Assembly (NCBI RefSeq): GCF_003423665.1 | Contig: NZ_BFBY01000010.1 | Span: forward strand, 1-46,244 | From: Lactobacillus rodentium | GTDB lineage: Bacteria > Bacillota > Bacilli > Lactobacillales > Lactobacillaceae | DNA: 46,244 nt | Direction: 5' to 3' | In this document: piece by piece, positions 34,355 through 44,360 of the stretch | Numbering within the stretch: position 1 is the stretch's first letter | Layout: each line of letters opens with the position of its first letter | Notes under the pieces: generated by a model | The model's input: the letters and a program-made list of their open reading frames with translations, nothing else | Told to the model about the DNA's origin: nothing | Database searches by the model: none | Made by a program: the position numbers and the translations under genes

Positions 34355-37300
34355 CTAATCCTCCTTTTCAAGTGTTTCTTTAATTAATTGTAAAAGTTCT
34401 TTCTTTTTTAGAGATGAAATTTTATGATAATTATTTTCTTTTAACATTGCATCAAAGAAAAAGATATCCTTAAAATCTGAATACTGTAATGGCGTCTTTT
34501 TATTATATTGATAAGGATTAAGTTCAATATTACCGTCTAAAATTTTATGAGCTGCTTGTTGAATTAAGTAAGAATTATACTCCAGAATTTGATCTAAATC
34601 TTCGGCATTAAAACTGGTATCACTTGGTAAAGAAAAACTACCATCTTTTTTACGCTTTACACTATTATAAAGTTCTGAACTAGCTCTATCTTCCTGTAAT
34701 AACGGCTCAATACTTTCTAATAATGCTGGATCATTATTTAAAATTCCCTTATACATTAATTTCTTTTCATTATTGGTCTTAATATCTTTTAAATTAAAAT
34801 CGGCATTAAGATTAGTATCGACATTTAATCTTTCCACATTCTTAGTAATCGTTTGATAAAAAGCACCTAGTAAATCTAGTTCTTGATCATTTGCAAAAAA
34901 TTCATGGTTTTTCTTTAAAACATCTAAATATGAAACCATTTGTAACGATATTCCATTAGCAAATAAGCCTAAATCAAATTTCTTAGCAGATGACTTATAA
35001 TCTACTACGGCTCCAATAACTTTATTGTTTTCCTTAGTCAGATCAATACGATCCATTTTTCCTCTTAAATCAATTTGGTGTTTACCTGTAGGATTAGTAA
35101 AAGTATAATTCAAGCCCTTTACTTGTTCACTACGACCAAAACTAAGTTCTGAATATTGAGGTCTTAAAGTTGTCTTTTTAAGATTACGATGCCAATACTT
35201 AGCAACATTTTCAGTTGTTTGATCTAATTGACGGAAAAGATATTGATTAAAGGGATCATTTAATAATTGATGGTAACGGCCCTGCTCTTGCATTTGAGTA
35301 TGGATCTTTATCAAGATTTCTTGTAATTGATTAACTGTTAAGCTGGCCAAATCTAATTTTGTTTCTTGTAAAAATTTGACTAAACGATCAAATGTTTCAT
35401 GATAATAATTCCCAGCTTGAACCACATCAAGTTCATTTTCAAAGCGCTTATGCAACCGAAGACCATAGTTTAAGAAATATTCAAAGGAATTTTCATAATA
35501 TGTTTCCAACTGAGAAACTGAAGTTTCAATATTAGTGCCATATAGAGCTTGGGCAATTTCAGGAGTAAGTGAATGTGGAATATTTTTAAATTCTGTCGCC
35601 GCCAAAACCTCTTTAGTTACTTCTGGTTGTTTTGATTCAGACAACTTGAGCAGAGCCGGTGCTTGCCGATAATTTTCCCTTTTTAAATGAGTGAGATACC
35701 CTAAACTAGCTTCTGGATTAGTAATAAACGATAAAATATCACTACTAGATTGTGGTAAATCATGTTGTTCAAATTCATCTAAATCTAAACGATTAAGTAG
35801 TTGGCGATAAAAAATTGAAGGTTCTAGTTCTTCATTAGCTGTATTTAAAACAGGATAAGATAGATAAATTCTATCTTGGGCTAAACTTAAAGCATTTCCA
35901 AATTGATAATTTTGATCTAAATTATTGACTTTTTGCCCATCTTCAATTTGTTGTTCCCCTTGTAAGCCTTGATTTAATTGGTCGATATTTTCTGTACTAA
36001 AAAAGCCAGGAATTTTTTCAATTTGAGGCAAGTCATTACTCGTTGCCCCTAAAATAAAGATTTGTTTATAGGTTTGTCCTTGCACCATCCCTAATTCGGA
36101 AATATTTACTGCATCAAGAGTAGAAGGAATTTGGGAAAAATCAGCTTCACTAAATCCAGCAATCAGTACTTGGAAGAAACTTTCTAGATCAAAATTAGGA
36201 TTTAGTAATAAAAAATCTTTTAAGAGTTGATTAAGGGTTGACCAAACTTGTTCAGGCTGTTGGGCTTTTTGCAAATCATTAGTATCGTTTGCCTGACTGC
36301 GCCACTTTTCAAGTTGTTTATGGACTTTATTTTGAATTAAAAAATCCCAAAATTTTGTTAAGGCAAGCTGTGTATCCGTCTCTTTTTTTAATTCTTCAAA
36401 TAATTGCTCTATTTGATCGATATAATACTTACGCAATTTTTCTAATCGCATCACAATTGCTTCCGCATCATCAAGAGTAATAACCTGGGCATCAATAAAA
36501 GTATTTAGTTCATGTTGCCATAAGTTTTGGTTGATACCATGAGCTAAAGCAAAATTTTCTAATTGATCAACATCATTTTGATATTCGGTTTCATTGTGAT
36601 ACCAATCAGGAATAAAAAGATTACTTTTCATTAAAGCCAATAAATTACTTGTTTGAAAACCACGTTGATAAATTTGGAAAAGATTTTCAATCGCAATAAC
36701 TAAGGGATGAAACTTCATTTTCCGTTGCAAGTCATTAAAAAAAGGAATCTTATTTTGCCGTAAAATCGGAGTAAGATACGTTTCATAAGCTTCTAAATTA
36801 GGCGCCAAAACTAAAAAATCAGAATAGCGATAATTATTTAAAGCAACTTGCTGGTAAATTGTCCGGGCTACAAAATATGCTTCAGCATAGCGAGAATCAG
36901 CTTTAACTGGTTGAATAAAACTTCTTAGATCAGAATCAGTCGGTTTGATATTATTAGCCCATACATTATTCAATTTTTCTCTCTTGGTTAACTTAGAAGA
37001 AATTGGGAATGTACTTTCTTGATAGTGTAAAGCTTGATTTTTAAAAAAGTGTTCTAATTTATTTATGGTTTTTTGAACCCCATAATCATAATCACCTGCT
37101 TCAACTGCTGGATTAATATCTCCATTTTTGGTTTTAAAGGCAATTGTTAAGTTGTGAGCCTTTTTGGCAATTAATTGTAAGGTGAGTTGTTCTTGATTAG
37201 AAAAATGAGAAAAATCACTAAAGTAAAAATCAATATCAGCTAAATTATTTTCAGCTAAAAATTGGTTCAATAAGAATTGCATCTCATCTTTAGGTGCAAA

Positions 37301-37822
37301 TTTATCGGCCAATCGATCAACATATTCATCAAAAATTAAGCTCAAATCATGAATTTTGTATTTTGTTTCTTCATTCAAGGCATTTTCATCAATTTCATTC
37401 AAATCTAAGTTGCCCTGGCGCATCATTAAGATTGCATCATATATTTGTTTTAGAGCTCCTTGAGTAATCTCGGTCTCTCTAAACAAAAGTAAGTCATCCT
37501 TTTTTTCTCTTACAATTTCTTCCAGCAGCATAATACTAGTGGCATCATCTAGAATTTCAGGAATTACTTTATTTTCATTTCTTAAAAAATACCAAGCTAA
37601 CCTAGAAAAAGAAAGAATTTGTAAATTTTTAACACTAACCTGGTTTTGATTTGTGAGATTTGATAATTTATTAAGTGTTCTTACTTCAACTGAAAATTTA
37701 ATATGATTAGGTACAATAATAAAAATTGGATGATTGGGATCCTTTAAATAATCCTTGATAGCAAGGTCTAAAATTTGATTTTGTAGAGGATCTGTTTGTC
37801 TGCCAGTTATAATATTGATCAT
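34355..37822 (-). CDS. addB: helicase-nuclease subunit B (AddB/RexB), cysteine-free
   Basis: This is the second nuclease subunit of AddAB/RexAB. Starting at 37822 (AAGGAG at 8 bases) the protein has 1155 residues. The C-terminal nuclease site is preserved (LRGKMDRIDL and VVDYKSSAKKF). Two features of the B. subtilis type are missing. The N-terminal ATP loop GRAGSGKS reads GRQTDPLQNQ, and I find no cysteine anywhere, so the four-Cys iron-sulfur staple is gone: the first region reads SQLETYYENSFEYFLNYG and the last TPLQYSDFKDIFFFD. The form resembles RexB of lactic acid bacteria. It heads a likely addB-addA-dinG-ypmB-asnS transcript. Confidence 0.93.
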   Translation of the reverse strand: MINIITGRQTDPLQNQILDLAIKDYLKDPNHPIFIIVPNHIKFSVEVRTLNKLSNLTNQNQVSVKNLQILSFSRLAWYFLRNENKVIPEILDDATSIMLLEEIVREKKDDLLLFRETEITQGALKQIYDAILMMRQGNLDLNEIDENALNEETKYKIHDLSLIFDEYVDRLADKFAPKDEMQFLLNQFLAENNLADIDFYFSDFSHFSNQEQLTLQLIAKKAHNLTIAFKTKNGDINPAVEAGDYDYGVQKTINKLEHFFKNQALHYQESTFPISSKLTKREKLNNVWANNIKPTDSDLRSFIQPVKADSRYAEAYFVARTIYQQVALNNYRYSDFLVLAPNLEAYETYLTPILRQNKIPFFNDLQRKMKFHPLVIAIENLFQIYQRGFQTSNLLALMKSNLFIPDWYHNETEYQNDVDQLENFALAHGINQNLWQHELNTFIDAQVITLDDAEAIVMRLEKLRKYYIDQIEQLFEELKKETDTQLALTKFWDFLIQNKVHKQLEKWRSQANDTNDLQKAQQPEQVWSTLNQLLKDFLLLNPNFDLESFFQVLIAGFSEADFSQIPSTLDAVNISELGMVQGQTYKQIFILGATSNDLPQIEKIPGFFSTENIDQLNQGLQGEQQIEDGQKVNNLDQNYQFGNALSLAQDRIYLSYPVLNTANEELEPSIFYRQLLNRLDLDEFEQHDLPQSSSDILSFITNPEASLGYLTHLKRENYRQAPALLKLSESKQPEVTKEVLAATEFKNIPHSLTPEIAQALYGTNIETSVSQLETYYENSFEYFLNYGLRLHKRFENELDVVQAGNYYHETFDRLVKFLQETKLDLASLTVNQLQEILIKIHTQMQEQGRYHQLLNDPFNQYLFRQLDQTTENVAKYWHRNLKKTTLRPQYSELSFGRSEQVKGLNYTFTNPTGKHQIDLRGKMDRIDLTKENNKVIGAVVDYKSSAKKFDLGLFANGISLQMVSYLDVLKKNHEFFANDQELDLLGAFYQTITKNVERLNVDTNLNADFNLKDIKTNNEKKLMYKGILNNDPALLESIEPLLQEDRASSELYNSVKRKKDGSFSLPSDTSFNAEDLDQILEYNSYLIQQAAHKILDGNIELNPYQYNKKTPLQYSDFKDIFFFDAMLKENNYHKISSLKKKELLQLIKETLEKED

Positions 37823-37842
37823 TGTAAAAACTCCTTGATAAT

Positions 37843-37851
37843 ATTTTAGCA
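37843..37851 (-). promoter_or_regulatory. putative extended -10 promoter of addB-addA-dinG
   Basis: The minus strand reads TGCTAAAAT about 20 bases before the addB ATG, with AAGGAG between. The -35 match is poor. The 68-base gap must also hold the divergent mvk promoter; TTGATC at 37815 with TAATAT 18 bases on is a weak candidate. Confidence 0.4.
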
Positions 37852-37890
37852 TAGAGGAATAGCTTCAAAATTTAAGAAAAGGAAATAAAA

Positions 37891-38814
37891 ATGGATAATT
37901 CTACTATTAATGTTAAAGCACATGGAAAAGTAATTTTAATCGGTGAACATTCGGTTGTATACGGCAAAAATGCCCTTGCTATGCCTATTAAGGCCTTAAA
38001 TATTACTACAACTATTACAGAAAACAAAGACAATGAAAATATAATGAATACAACTCATTATCATGGTCCTTATTTAACAGCACCAAATGAATATGATGGT
38101 TTAAAGTATGTTTTCAAAACAATGATTGAAAAAGCCAAGACAAACCAAAAGATTACTGTAACCTATACTGGAGAAATTCCAATGGAACGTGGTTTAGGAT
38201 CAAGTGCCGTTGTCGCTTTTGGTACGGGTAACGCTTTGAATAAATATTTCCAGCTTCATCTTTCTGAAGAAGAAATAATGGCGATTACTAATCATGCCGA
38301 AATGATTAATCATGGTAAAGCATCAGGAATCGATAGTGCCACTGTAAAAGCTAATTCAATTGTTTTCTTTAACAAAAATAAAGGCCCACAAGAACTTAAT
38401 GAAAAGTTAGGTGCAACTTTGTTGATCATGGATACTGGTGAATTAGGAAATACTAAAGAAGCAGTAAGTTTAGTGCGTCAAAAATATGAAAGTGATACTA
38501 CTAATCAAAATAAAATAGATCGCTTGGGTGAATTAGCAAATAAGACAAAGGAATATTGGCTTGAACATAATCCAAAAGCGATTGGTAAAATCTTTAATGA
38601 AGCTCAAACAATTCTTGCTTCTTTTGATTTATCTACAGATCGGATTAATCAAATTGTAACAACAGCTCAAAATAATGGTGCTTTTGGTACGAAATTATCC
38701 GGTGGAGGTTTAGGTGGCATTGTAATCTCATTATGTCCTAATCAAAAAACCGCCCATGATATTGCTCAGCTAGCCCAACCTTATTTTGCAAATTACTGGA
38801 TCGAGGAAATTTAA
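37891..38814 (+). CDS. mvk: mevalonate kinase
   Basis: The enzyme phosphorylates mevalonate, the first step of the lower mevalonate pathway to isopentenyl diphosphate. The 307-residue GHMP kinase has the substrate block HGKVILIGEHSVVYGKNAL at the start, the ATP loop PMERGLGSSAVVAFG near 105, an Asp in GKASGIDSATV, and the C-terminal motif KLSGGGLGGIVISL. It is first in a four-gene operon and the next gene begins one base after its stop. The ribosome binding site is AAGGAAA. Confidence 0.95.
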   Translation: MDNSTINVKAHGKVILIGEHSVVYGKNALAMPIKALNITTTITENKDNENIMNTTHYHGPYLTAPNEYDGLKYVFKTMIEKAKTNQKITVTYTGEIPMERGLGSSAVVAFGTGNALNKYFQLHLSEEEIMAITNHAEMINHGKASGIDSATVKANSIVFFNKNKGPQELNEKLGATLLIMDTGELGNTKEAVSLVRQKYESDTTNQNKIDRLGELANKTKEYWLEHNPKAIGKIFNEAQTILASFDLSTDRINQIVTTAQNNGAFGTKLSGGGLGGIVISLCPNQKTAHDIAQLAQPYFANYWIEEI

Positions 38815-38815
38815 A

Positions 38816-39781
38816 ATGGAAGCTACTGCACGTGCTCATACGAATATTGCCCTAATTAAATATTGGGGTAAAAAAGATACTGCTCTCAAGACACCATTAA
38901 TGTCTAGTCTATCAATGACGCTTGATGCCTTTTATACTGATACGACCTTTATTCATGATAGTAACTTAACAGAGGATTCTTTCTATCTAAATAAGATTAA
39001 GCAAAATGATAACAATAGTGAACGCGTATTTAATTATATTCATCATTTACAAAAGCTTTTTAACTTAAAGGGACATTTTACTATTTATTCGACTAATCAT
39101 GTACCTACTTCAGCAGGATTAGCCTCTTCAGCTTCCGCATTTGCGGCATTAGCAACTGCTTTTGCCAAAAGTTATCAATTAGATCTTTCTCTAACTGATC
39201 TTTCTCGCCTGGCCAGATCGGGATCGGGTTCAGCAACACGTTCGATTTTTGGTGGCTTTGTAAAATGGATTAAAGGTAATGATCAAACTTCTATAGCTGT
39301 TCCAATTGATCAAAATCCTGATTGGGATTTACATATGTTAGCCGTTGAAGTAAATACTGGTGTCAAAAAAATTTCTTCCAGTAAAGGGATGATTCAAGCG
39401 CAGACTTCACCTTTCTATCTTCCCTGGTTAGAACGTAATGATGAAGAAATAACCATGATGGAAAATGCAATTAAGTCAAAGAATTTTACTAAACTGGGAG
39501 AATTAGCAGAGCTTTCCGCAAATGAAATGCACGCAACAAATTTAACTGCAACACCAAGTTTTACTTATTTTGAACCTCAAACACTTAAATTAATTAAGTT
39601 GATCCAGGAATTACGCAGCCAAGGTATTGAATGTTATTACACGATCGATGCTGGACCAAATGTAAAAATATTAGCACAAAAAAATAATCTTTCAGCAATA
39701 TCTTCTGCTGTTCATACCCTATTAGATAATGTTAAAATAGTTGATGCGAGTTTCGGTCCAGGAGTTAAATTTTTGGACTAA
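38816..39781 (+). CDS. mvaD: diphosphomevalonate decarboxylase
   Basis: The enzyme converts mevalonate 5-diphosphate to isopentenyl diphosphate using ATP. The longer open frame begins inside mvk; the ATG at 38816 with GAGGAAAT before it gives the normal start MEATARAHTNIALIKYWGK and 321 residues. The ATP loop PTSAGLASSASAFAAL, the SGSGSATRSIFGGFVKW block and the late Asp in YTIDAGPNVK are all present. It follows mvk by one base. Confidence 0.95.
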   Translation: MEATARAHTNIALIKYWGKKDTALKTPLMSSLSMTLDAFYTDTTFIHDSNLTEDSFYLNKIKQNDNNSERVFNYIHHLQKLFNLKGHFTIYSTNHVPTSAGLASSASAFAALATAFAKSYQLDLSLTDLSRLARSGSGSATRSIFGGFVKWIKGNDQTSIAVPIDQNPDWDLHMLAVEVNTGVKKISSSKGMIQAQTSPFYLPWLERNDEEITMMENAIKSKNFTKLGELAELSANEMHATNLTATPSFTYFEPQTLKLIKLIQELRSQGIECYYTIDAGPNVKILAQKNNLSAISSAVHTLLDNVKIVDASFGPGVKFLD

Positions 39782-39814
39782 TTATATTTTTAACTAGATT
39801 AGAGGAAAGATTTC

Positions 39815-40891
39815 TTGATTACTGTACAAGCACCCGGGAAACTATATATTGCTGGTGAATATGCTGTCTTAGAACAAAATTGCCCTGCAATTTTAGTTGC
39901 AGTTAATGAATTTGTAAGAGTTTCTATTTCTCAAAGTAAAGGAACTAGTGGCTTAATTCACTCAAAACAATATTCCCAAGACTCAGTCCATTGGGTTCGT
40001 CAAGGAAATAAAATGGTTATTGATAACCGTGATAACCCGTTTGAATATATTTTATCGGCAATTAAATTTACCGAACAATATTGTTTAGAACAAGCTATTG
40101 AGCTATCAGTTTATGATCTTCACGTTAATTCTGATCTTGATTCAGCCGACGGTAAAAAATACGGGTTAGGTTCTTCAGCAGCTGTTACAGTTGCAACTGT
40201 GAAAGCCATTCTTAAATATTACAATATTGAAGCAAGTAATGATTTGATCTATAAACTATCCGCCATTTCTCACTATACTGTTCAAGGCAATGGGTCAGCT
40301 GGAGATATTGCAGCTAGTGTTTATGGTGGTTGGCTAGCTTATCAGACTTTTGATAAAAAATGGTTAACTAATGAGTTAAAACATAAAAAATTAAGTACCG
40401 TTTTACAAGAAGCTTGGCCTGGACTTAAGATTCAATTACTTACTCCCCCTGCAGGAATGGATTTATTAATTGGTTGGAGTCAACAACCTGCTTCTACTTC
40501 ACAGTTAGTTGATCAAACCAATGCAAAAAAGAAATCAATTAAGACCCAATATGAAGATTTTTTGGAAAAATCTCGTCAATGTGTTTTGAGCATGATTGAA
40601 GGCTTTAATTCAGGAAACATTTCTTTAATCAAGCAACAAATTCGTGTTAATCGCCAAATTTTAAAGGAGTTTGCCTCTCTTAACCATATTGCCATCGAAA
40701 TTCCTAAGTTAACTAAATTAATTGATATTGCTGAGAAATTTGCAGGTGCTGCTAAAACCTCTGGCGCTGGAAATGGTGATTGCGGAATTGTAATTACCGA
40801 TTCTACTAGTAATATTAATGAATTAAAAAATTTATGGCGTGAGAATGGTATTATGCCTTTAAACTTTAAGGTTCATTCTATTAGTCACTAA
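39815..40891 (+). CDS. phosphomevalonate kinase
   Basis: The enzyme makes mevalonate 5-diphosphate from the 5-phosphate. The 358-residue GHMP kinase starts with PGKLYIAGEYAVLEQNCPA and has the ATP loop KKYGLGSSAAVTVATVKA and the late AAKTSGAGNGDCGIVI motif. The start is TTG at 39815: AGAGGAAAG precedes it at about 6 bases and no ATG is nearby that keeps the N-terminal substrate block. It lies third in the mevalonate operon, 33 bases after mvaD; the next gene starts 12 bases after its stop. Confidence 0.93.
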   Translation: MITVQAPGKLYIAGEYAVLEQNCPAILVAVNEFVRVSISQSKGTSGLIHSKQYSQDSVHWVRQGNKMVIDNRDNPFEYILSAIKFTEQYCLEQAIELSVYDLHVNSDLDSADGKKYGLGSSAAVTVATVKAILKYYNIEASNDLIYKLSAISHYTVQGNGSAGDIAASVYGGWLAYQTFDKKWLTNELKHKKLSTVLQEAWPGLKIQLLTPPAGMDLLIGWSQQPASTSQLVDQTNAKKKSIKTQYEDFLEKSRQCVLSMIEGFNSGNISLIKQQIRVNRQILKEFASLNHIAIEIPKLTKLIDIAEKFAGAAKTSGAGNGDCGIVITDSTSNINELKNLWRENGIMPLNFKVHSISH

Positions 40892-40903
40892 TTGAGGATA
40901 ATT

Positions 40904-41935
40904 ATGTCACAAAGATCAAAAAGAAAAGAAGAACATCTTGCTTTAGCCAAGATGTTTTTTAATAAAAAAATATCTTCAGATTTTGATAACATTCATTTAA
41001 TGAGGCCTGCCCTGCCTGAAAGTAAATATGAATCCCAAAGTATTTCAACTCAAATGTTTGGTAAAAAAATTGCCGCACCAATATACATTAATGCCATGAC
41101 GGGTGGTTCTAAACAGTCTTTGATGATTAATAAAGTTCTTGGTCAAGCTAGTGCTAGAGCCAAAATCCCCATGGCTTTGGGTTCAGCAAGTATTTTGGAA
41201 AAAGAACCTGAACAATTAGAAAGCTTTTATGTTGCCCGTCAAGAAAATCCTGATGGCCTATTATTTGCCAATGTTAATCCTAATACCTCTCCTAAAACAG
41301 TTAAAAAGATTGTAAACACACTTAATGCAGATGCCTTACAAATTCACTTAAATACTATTCAAGAGGCCGCTATGCCAGAAGGCGATCGTGAATTTTATTG
41401 GCTTAATAATCTTAAGGCTATTAAAGAAGTAATTGATGTCCCACTTATTATTAAAGAAGTAGGCCAAGGACTAGATAAACCTTCTATCCTACTCTTAGAA
41501 AAAGAAGGATTTACCAATTTTGATCTTGGTGGAAGTGGTGGAACTGACTTTGCAAAAATTGAAAATTCACGTCGATCGCATCCCGATCTTTCTTTTCTAG
41601 AAGATATTAATTTATCTACTCCTAAAACCCTTTTATGGCTAAATCAGATTAAATACCAACAAGTTTCTGGTAAGTTATTTGCATCAGGCGGCATTAGAAA
41701 TAGTCTAGATATTTTTAAATGTTTAGTATTAGGAGCAAACTTTGTTGGGATGGCCAGTCATTTTTTAGACTTTGCCTATCGTGGTACTGATGAATTAACC
41801 AATGAAATTGAAAATATTAAGCATCAACTTGTAATGTTAACAGCATTATTTGGTTTATCAGACATATCGCAAGCTCCAAAAGTAAAGTACTATTTAGACA
41901 ATAATTTATTTACCTTTCTTAAACAAATAAAATAA
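40904..41935 (+). CDS. fni: isopentenyl-diphosphate delta-isomerase, type 2
   Basis: This FMN- and NADPH-dependent enzyme interconverts isopentenyl and dimethylallyl diphosphate, completing the lower mevalonate pathway encoded in this operon. From the ATG at 40904 (TGAGGA before it) it has 343 residues, with the early RKEEHL block, INAMTGGS (FMN binding), GSASILEKEPEQLESF, NPDGLLFANVN, the GSGGTDFAKIE loop and ASGGIRNSLDIFKCL. The operon closes with a strong terminator. HMG-CoA synthase and reductase are not in the window. Confidence 0.95.
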   Translation: MSQRSKRKEEHLALAKMFFNKKISSDFDNIHLMRPALPESKYESQSISTQMFGKKIAAPIYINAMTGGSKQSLMINKVLGQASARAKIPMALGSASILEKEPEQLESFYVARQENPDGLLFANVNPNTSPKTVKKIVNTLNADALQIHLNTIQEAAMPEGDREFYWLNNLKAIKEVIDVPLIIKEVGQGLDKPSILLLEKEGFTNFDLGGSGGTDFAKIENSRRSHPDLSFLEDINLSTPKTLLWLNQIKYQQVSGKLFASGGIRNSLDIFKCLVLGANFVGMASHFLDFAYRGTDELTNEIENIKHQLVMLTALFGLSDISQAPKVKYYLDNNLFTFLKQIK

Positions 41936-41939
41936 GCAT

Positions 41940-41976
41940 AAACAAAAACGAGTAGTAAATCTACTCGTTTTTGTTT
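41940..41976. terminator. bidirectional intrinsic terminator between fni and rsmF
   Basis: A perfect 16-bp stem (AAACAAAAACGAGTAG, loop TAAAT, complement) has T-rich sequence on its right and A-rich sequence on its left. It serves both the mevalonate operon and the converging rsmF operon. Confidence 0.88.
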
Positions 41977-41980
41977 ATTT

Positions 41981-43390
41981 TTATCTTCTTAAACCTTTAG
42001 GATAATAATTCTTCAAAATATGGTCATTACCAAGTTTTCCAAAACTGAAAATATGATCTTCAAACGCAACTAAAACATAGCCTCGATATGGGGAATCAGA
42101 GTGAATCGTTTCTCCATGTAAATAAGCTTTATATTGAGCCTCATCTTTTAGTTCTACTACCTTCTCTTGAGGGAGCTGCCCTAGTACTTCAGCTAATTGA
42201 TGTCCTGGTTCAAAACGATTTTTCTTCATCAATCCTAATTCAACACCATTACTTAAAATCCTTAGATTTTTAACTAGTCCAGGATCGATAACTGGTACAA
42301 AAACATGATCTTTTCTAATTAATGCTTTATCTTCCCAATGCTTTAGACTATCAGGGAGCATGAAGTTATCTAAAACCTGTTTAACTAATTCTCTTTCATT
42401 TTTACTTAAATGTTCTGGTCCATGATCATGCAAATTCTTCTTTTTCTTGGCTTTTTTATTTGATTGAGATGGTGGTAACTGAATCCTTTCAGATTTTACA
42501 TTTTTAAGACGTGCTACGAATTGTCCCTCTCCTACTCCATTTTGGAACCAAAACCGTCCAGTATTTTCTACTGCATTTAATCCAGACTTAGTCCAATCAG
42601 GCTTGCCCCTACTCATGCCTTCGAATTTTTCAATTTCTTGTACTTCAAAACCATAATTTTCTACCAGCCATTCTACTATTTGTTCATCCTCTTCTGGTGA
42701 AAAAGTACAGGTAGAATAAATTAATTTGCCATTTGGTTCAAGCATTTTAACTGCTTCATTTAAAATCTCTTTTTGTCTTGCTTGACAAGTTAGCACATAC
42801 TCTTGAGACCAATATTGAATTGCATCTGGATCTTTTCTAAACATTCCTTCACCAGAACAAGGTGCATCAACAACAATGGTTGTAAAAAATTGTGGGAAAA
42901 CCTTGGCTAAATTCTCTGGAGTTTCATTAGTAAGCAAAACATTGCTAGCACCCCAACGTTCTAAATTTTCTCGTAAATTGTTTGCACGTTTAATAGAAAT
43001 TTCATTGGCAACTAAAATTCCTTGATTTGTTAAATGTTGAGCTAAGGCAGTTGATTTTCCTCCGGGAGCAGCACATAGATCTAATACTTTATCTCCTGGT
43101 TTTACATTAGCAATTTGAGCTGGATACATGGCAGCAGGGTCTTGAGAGTATACATATCCGCCTACCCAGTCACTACTATAACCTGAAACGTTACCATAAA
43201 AAGCATCATCAACACCTTTAATTGGGTGGGACAAATCATAAGATACATTTTGATAATCAAATTTTAAGGGATTCAATCTAAACCCCTTTTTACTAGTTCC
43301 ATCAATTGCATCAAAAAATTCTTGACTCTTTTCCGTTCCCAGTAATTTTTGATATTTTTCAATAAATTCGGTCGGTAATTTACGCTTCAA
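41981..43390 (-). CDS. rsmF: RsmF-like 16S rRNA m5C methyltransferase (NOL1/NOP2/Sun family)
   Basis: This is a 469-residue RNA cytosine-5 methyltransferase. It has the SAM motif VLDLCAAPGGKSTALAQHL near 105, VDAPCSGEGMFRKD with the release Cys, and YSTCTFSPEEDEQIV with the catalytic Cys. A C-terminal part of about 170 residues has the PUA-like features of RsmF. The open frame runs upstream into the membrane-protein gene, but the likely start is TTG at 43390: GGAG stands 8 bases before it and KLPTEFIEKYQKLLG is a typical beginning. The two genes overlap by 11 bases. The exact target base is assigned from family resemblance only. Confidence 0.87.
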   Translation of the reverse strand: MKRKLPTEFIEKYQKLLGTEKSQEFFDAIDGTSKKGFRLNPLKFDYQNVSYDLSHPIKGVDDAFYGNVSGYSSDWVGGYVYSQDPAAMYPAQIANVKPGDKVLDLCAAPGGKSTALAQHLTNQGILVANEISIKRANNLRENLERWGASNVLLTNETPENLAKVFPQFFTTIVVDAPCSGEGMFRKDPDAIQYWSQEYVLTCQARQKEILNEAVKMLEPNGKLIYSTCTFSPEEDEQIVEWLVENYGFEVQEIEKFEGMSRGKPDWTKSGLNAVENTGRFWFQNGVGEGQFVARLKNVKSERIQLPPSQSNKKAKKKKNLHDHGPEHLSKNERELVKQVLDNFMLPDSLKHWEDKALIRKDHVFVPVIDPGLVKNLRILSNGVELGLMKKNRFEPGHQLAEVLGQLPQEKVVELKDEAQYKAYLHGETIHSDSPYRGYVLVAFEDHIFSFGKLGNDHILKNYYPKGLRR

Positions 43391-44360
43391 TTCTTCTTCT
43401 CCGAGATAATAATAAAACAATAATAAAAGTAAAGTTCTCCATTAGCCACAAAAAGCCTAATAGGACAAATAATTGTGAGATATCTGAATAAAAATTAAAT
43501 AAAGGTAAGATTAAGCCAGTGCCTAAAAATAATATCGTATTGACCAAAAAGAATCTAACAAAAGAATTAGTAAATAATTTAGTTAGAATCTGACTTTTTA
43601 TCTTAAATTTACTTACTGGTGAAATGACAATCGTTGCCCAAATACCACTATTAATTAGACCAACAATGATACAAAAACAAGTAAAAACAAATTTTTTGGT
43701 CGGACTAATACCATGACGTTTATTATATTTGCCAGCATAGTTTACCGTGCGAGTAGAAGCCCTCAAATAATGGGCAACTTTTTGCTTGTCATTTTTGGGT
43801 AAACCATCAATTACAATATAAAAGTTATTGAGGGCAGCCTTACCGGTTGTTTGCTTTTCGCCGGTAGTCAAATAATAGGCAGTTTGTCGATACGGACTCT
43901 CAGTATTTTTCTTTAATTGTCCAATGACAGAAAAGTAATGATTATTTTCAGAGAGATAACGATTATTTTGCATAGTAAATAAATTTTCTTTGGTCTCTGC
44001 TGAAATTACTGCAAAAGGAATTGTACCTTGAAAATCACTTTTGTTAAAATACCGAGAATTCGAATTAGCCATCGGTTGTGATTTCAAATTATAGTTTGCC
44101 CAAATTAAAATCTGGTCAGAATTATATTTCGATCTGAAGTGAACTTGTAGCCGCTCACCCGACCAATTTTTATTTAAATATTTAATGAAACTTTTAATCG
44201 ATTGATGTTTTTTGGAGTTATAAACATAATATGGAGATGAGAGTCCATTATTATTCAACACTTGATCAGCACGTTGTGATTGTTGACGTGATAAGCTCAG
44301 TCCAATACCAATAAAACAGAATAAAGATATTAAGGTGATTATAAAATTACGTATTTTCAT
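43380..44360 (-). CDS. membrane protein with FtsX/MacB-like topology
   Basis: I do not recognise this 326-residue protein as a named family. It has an N-terminal membrane segment (about 6-24), an outside domain of some 190 residues, rich in Asn, Tyr and Ser, and three membrane segments near the C-terminus (about 227-248, 268-290, 296-318) ending in LSRRRRIEA. One plus three segments around a large ectodomain is the shape of FtsX/MacB permeases, but no ATPase gene is adjacent. Its ATG shares a base with the stop of the upstream methyltransferase-like gene (TAATG), and rsmF overlaps its end by 11 bases. Confidence 0.65.
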   Translation of the reverse strand: MKIRNFIITLISLFCFIGIGLSLSRQQSQRADQVLNNNGLSSPYYVYNSKKHQSIKSFIKYLNKNWSGERLQVHFRSKYNSDQILIWANYNLKSQPMANSNSRYFNKSDFQGTIPFAVISAETKENLFTMQNNRYLSENNHYFSVIGQLKKNTESPYRQTAYYLTTGEKQTTGKAALNNFYIVIDGLPKNDKQKVAHYLRASTRTVNYAGKYNKRHGISPTKKFVFTCFCIIVGLINSGIWATIVISPVSKFKIKSQILTKLFTNSFVRFFLVNTILFLGTGLILPLFNFYSDISQLFVLLGFLWLMENFTFIIVLLLSRRRRIEA

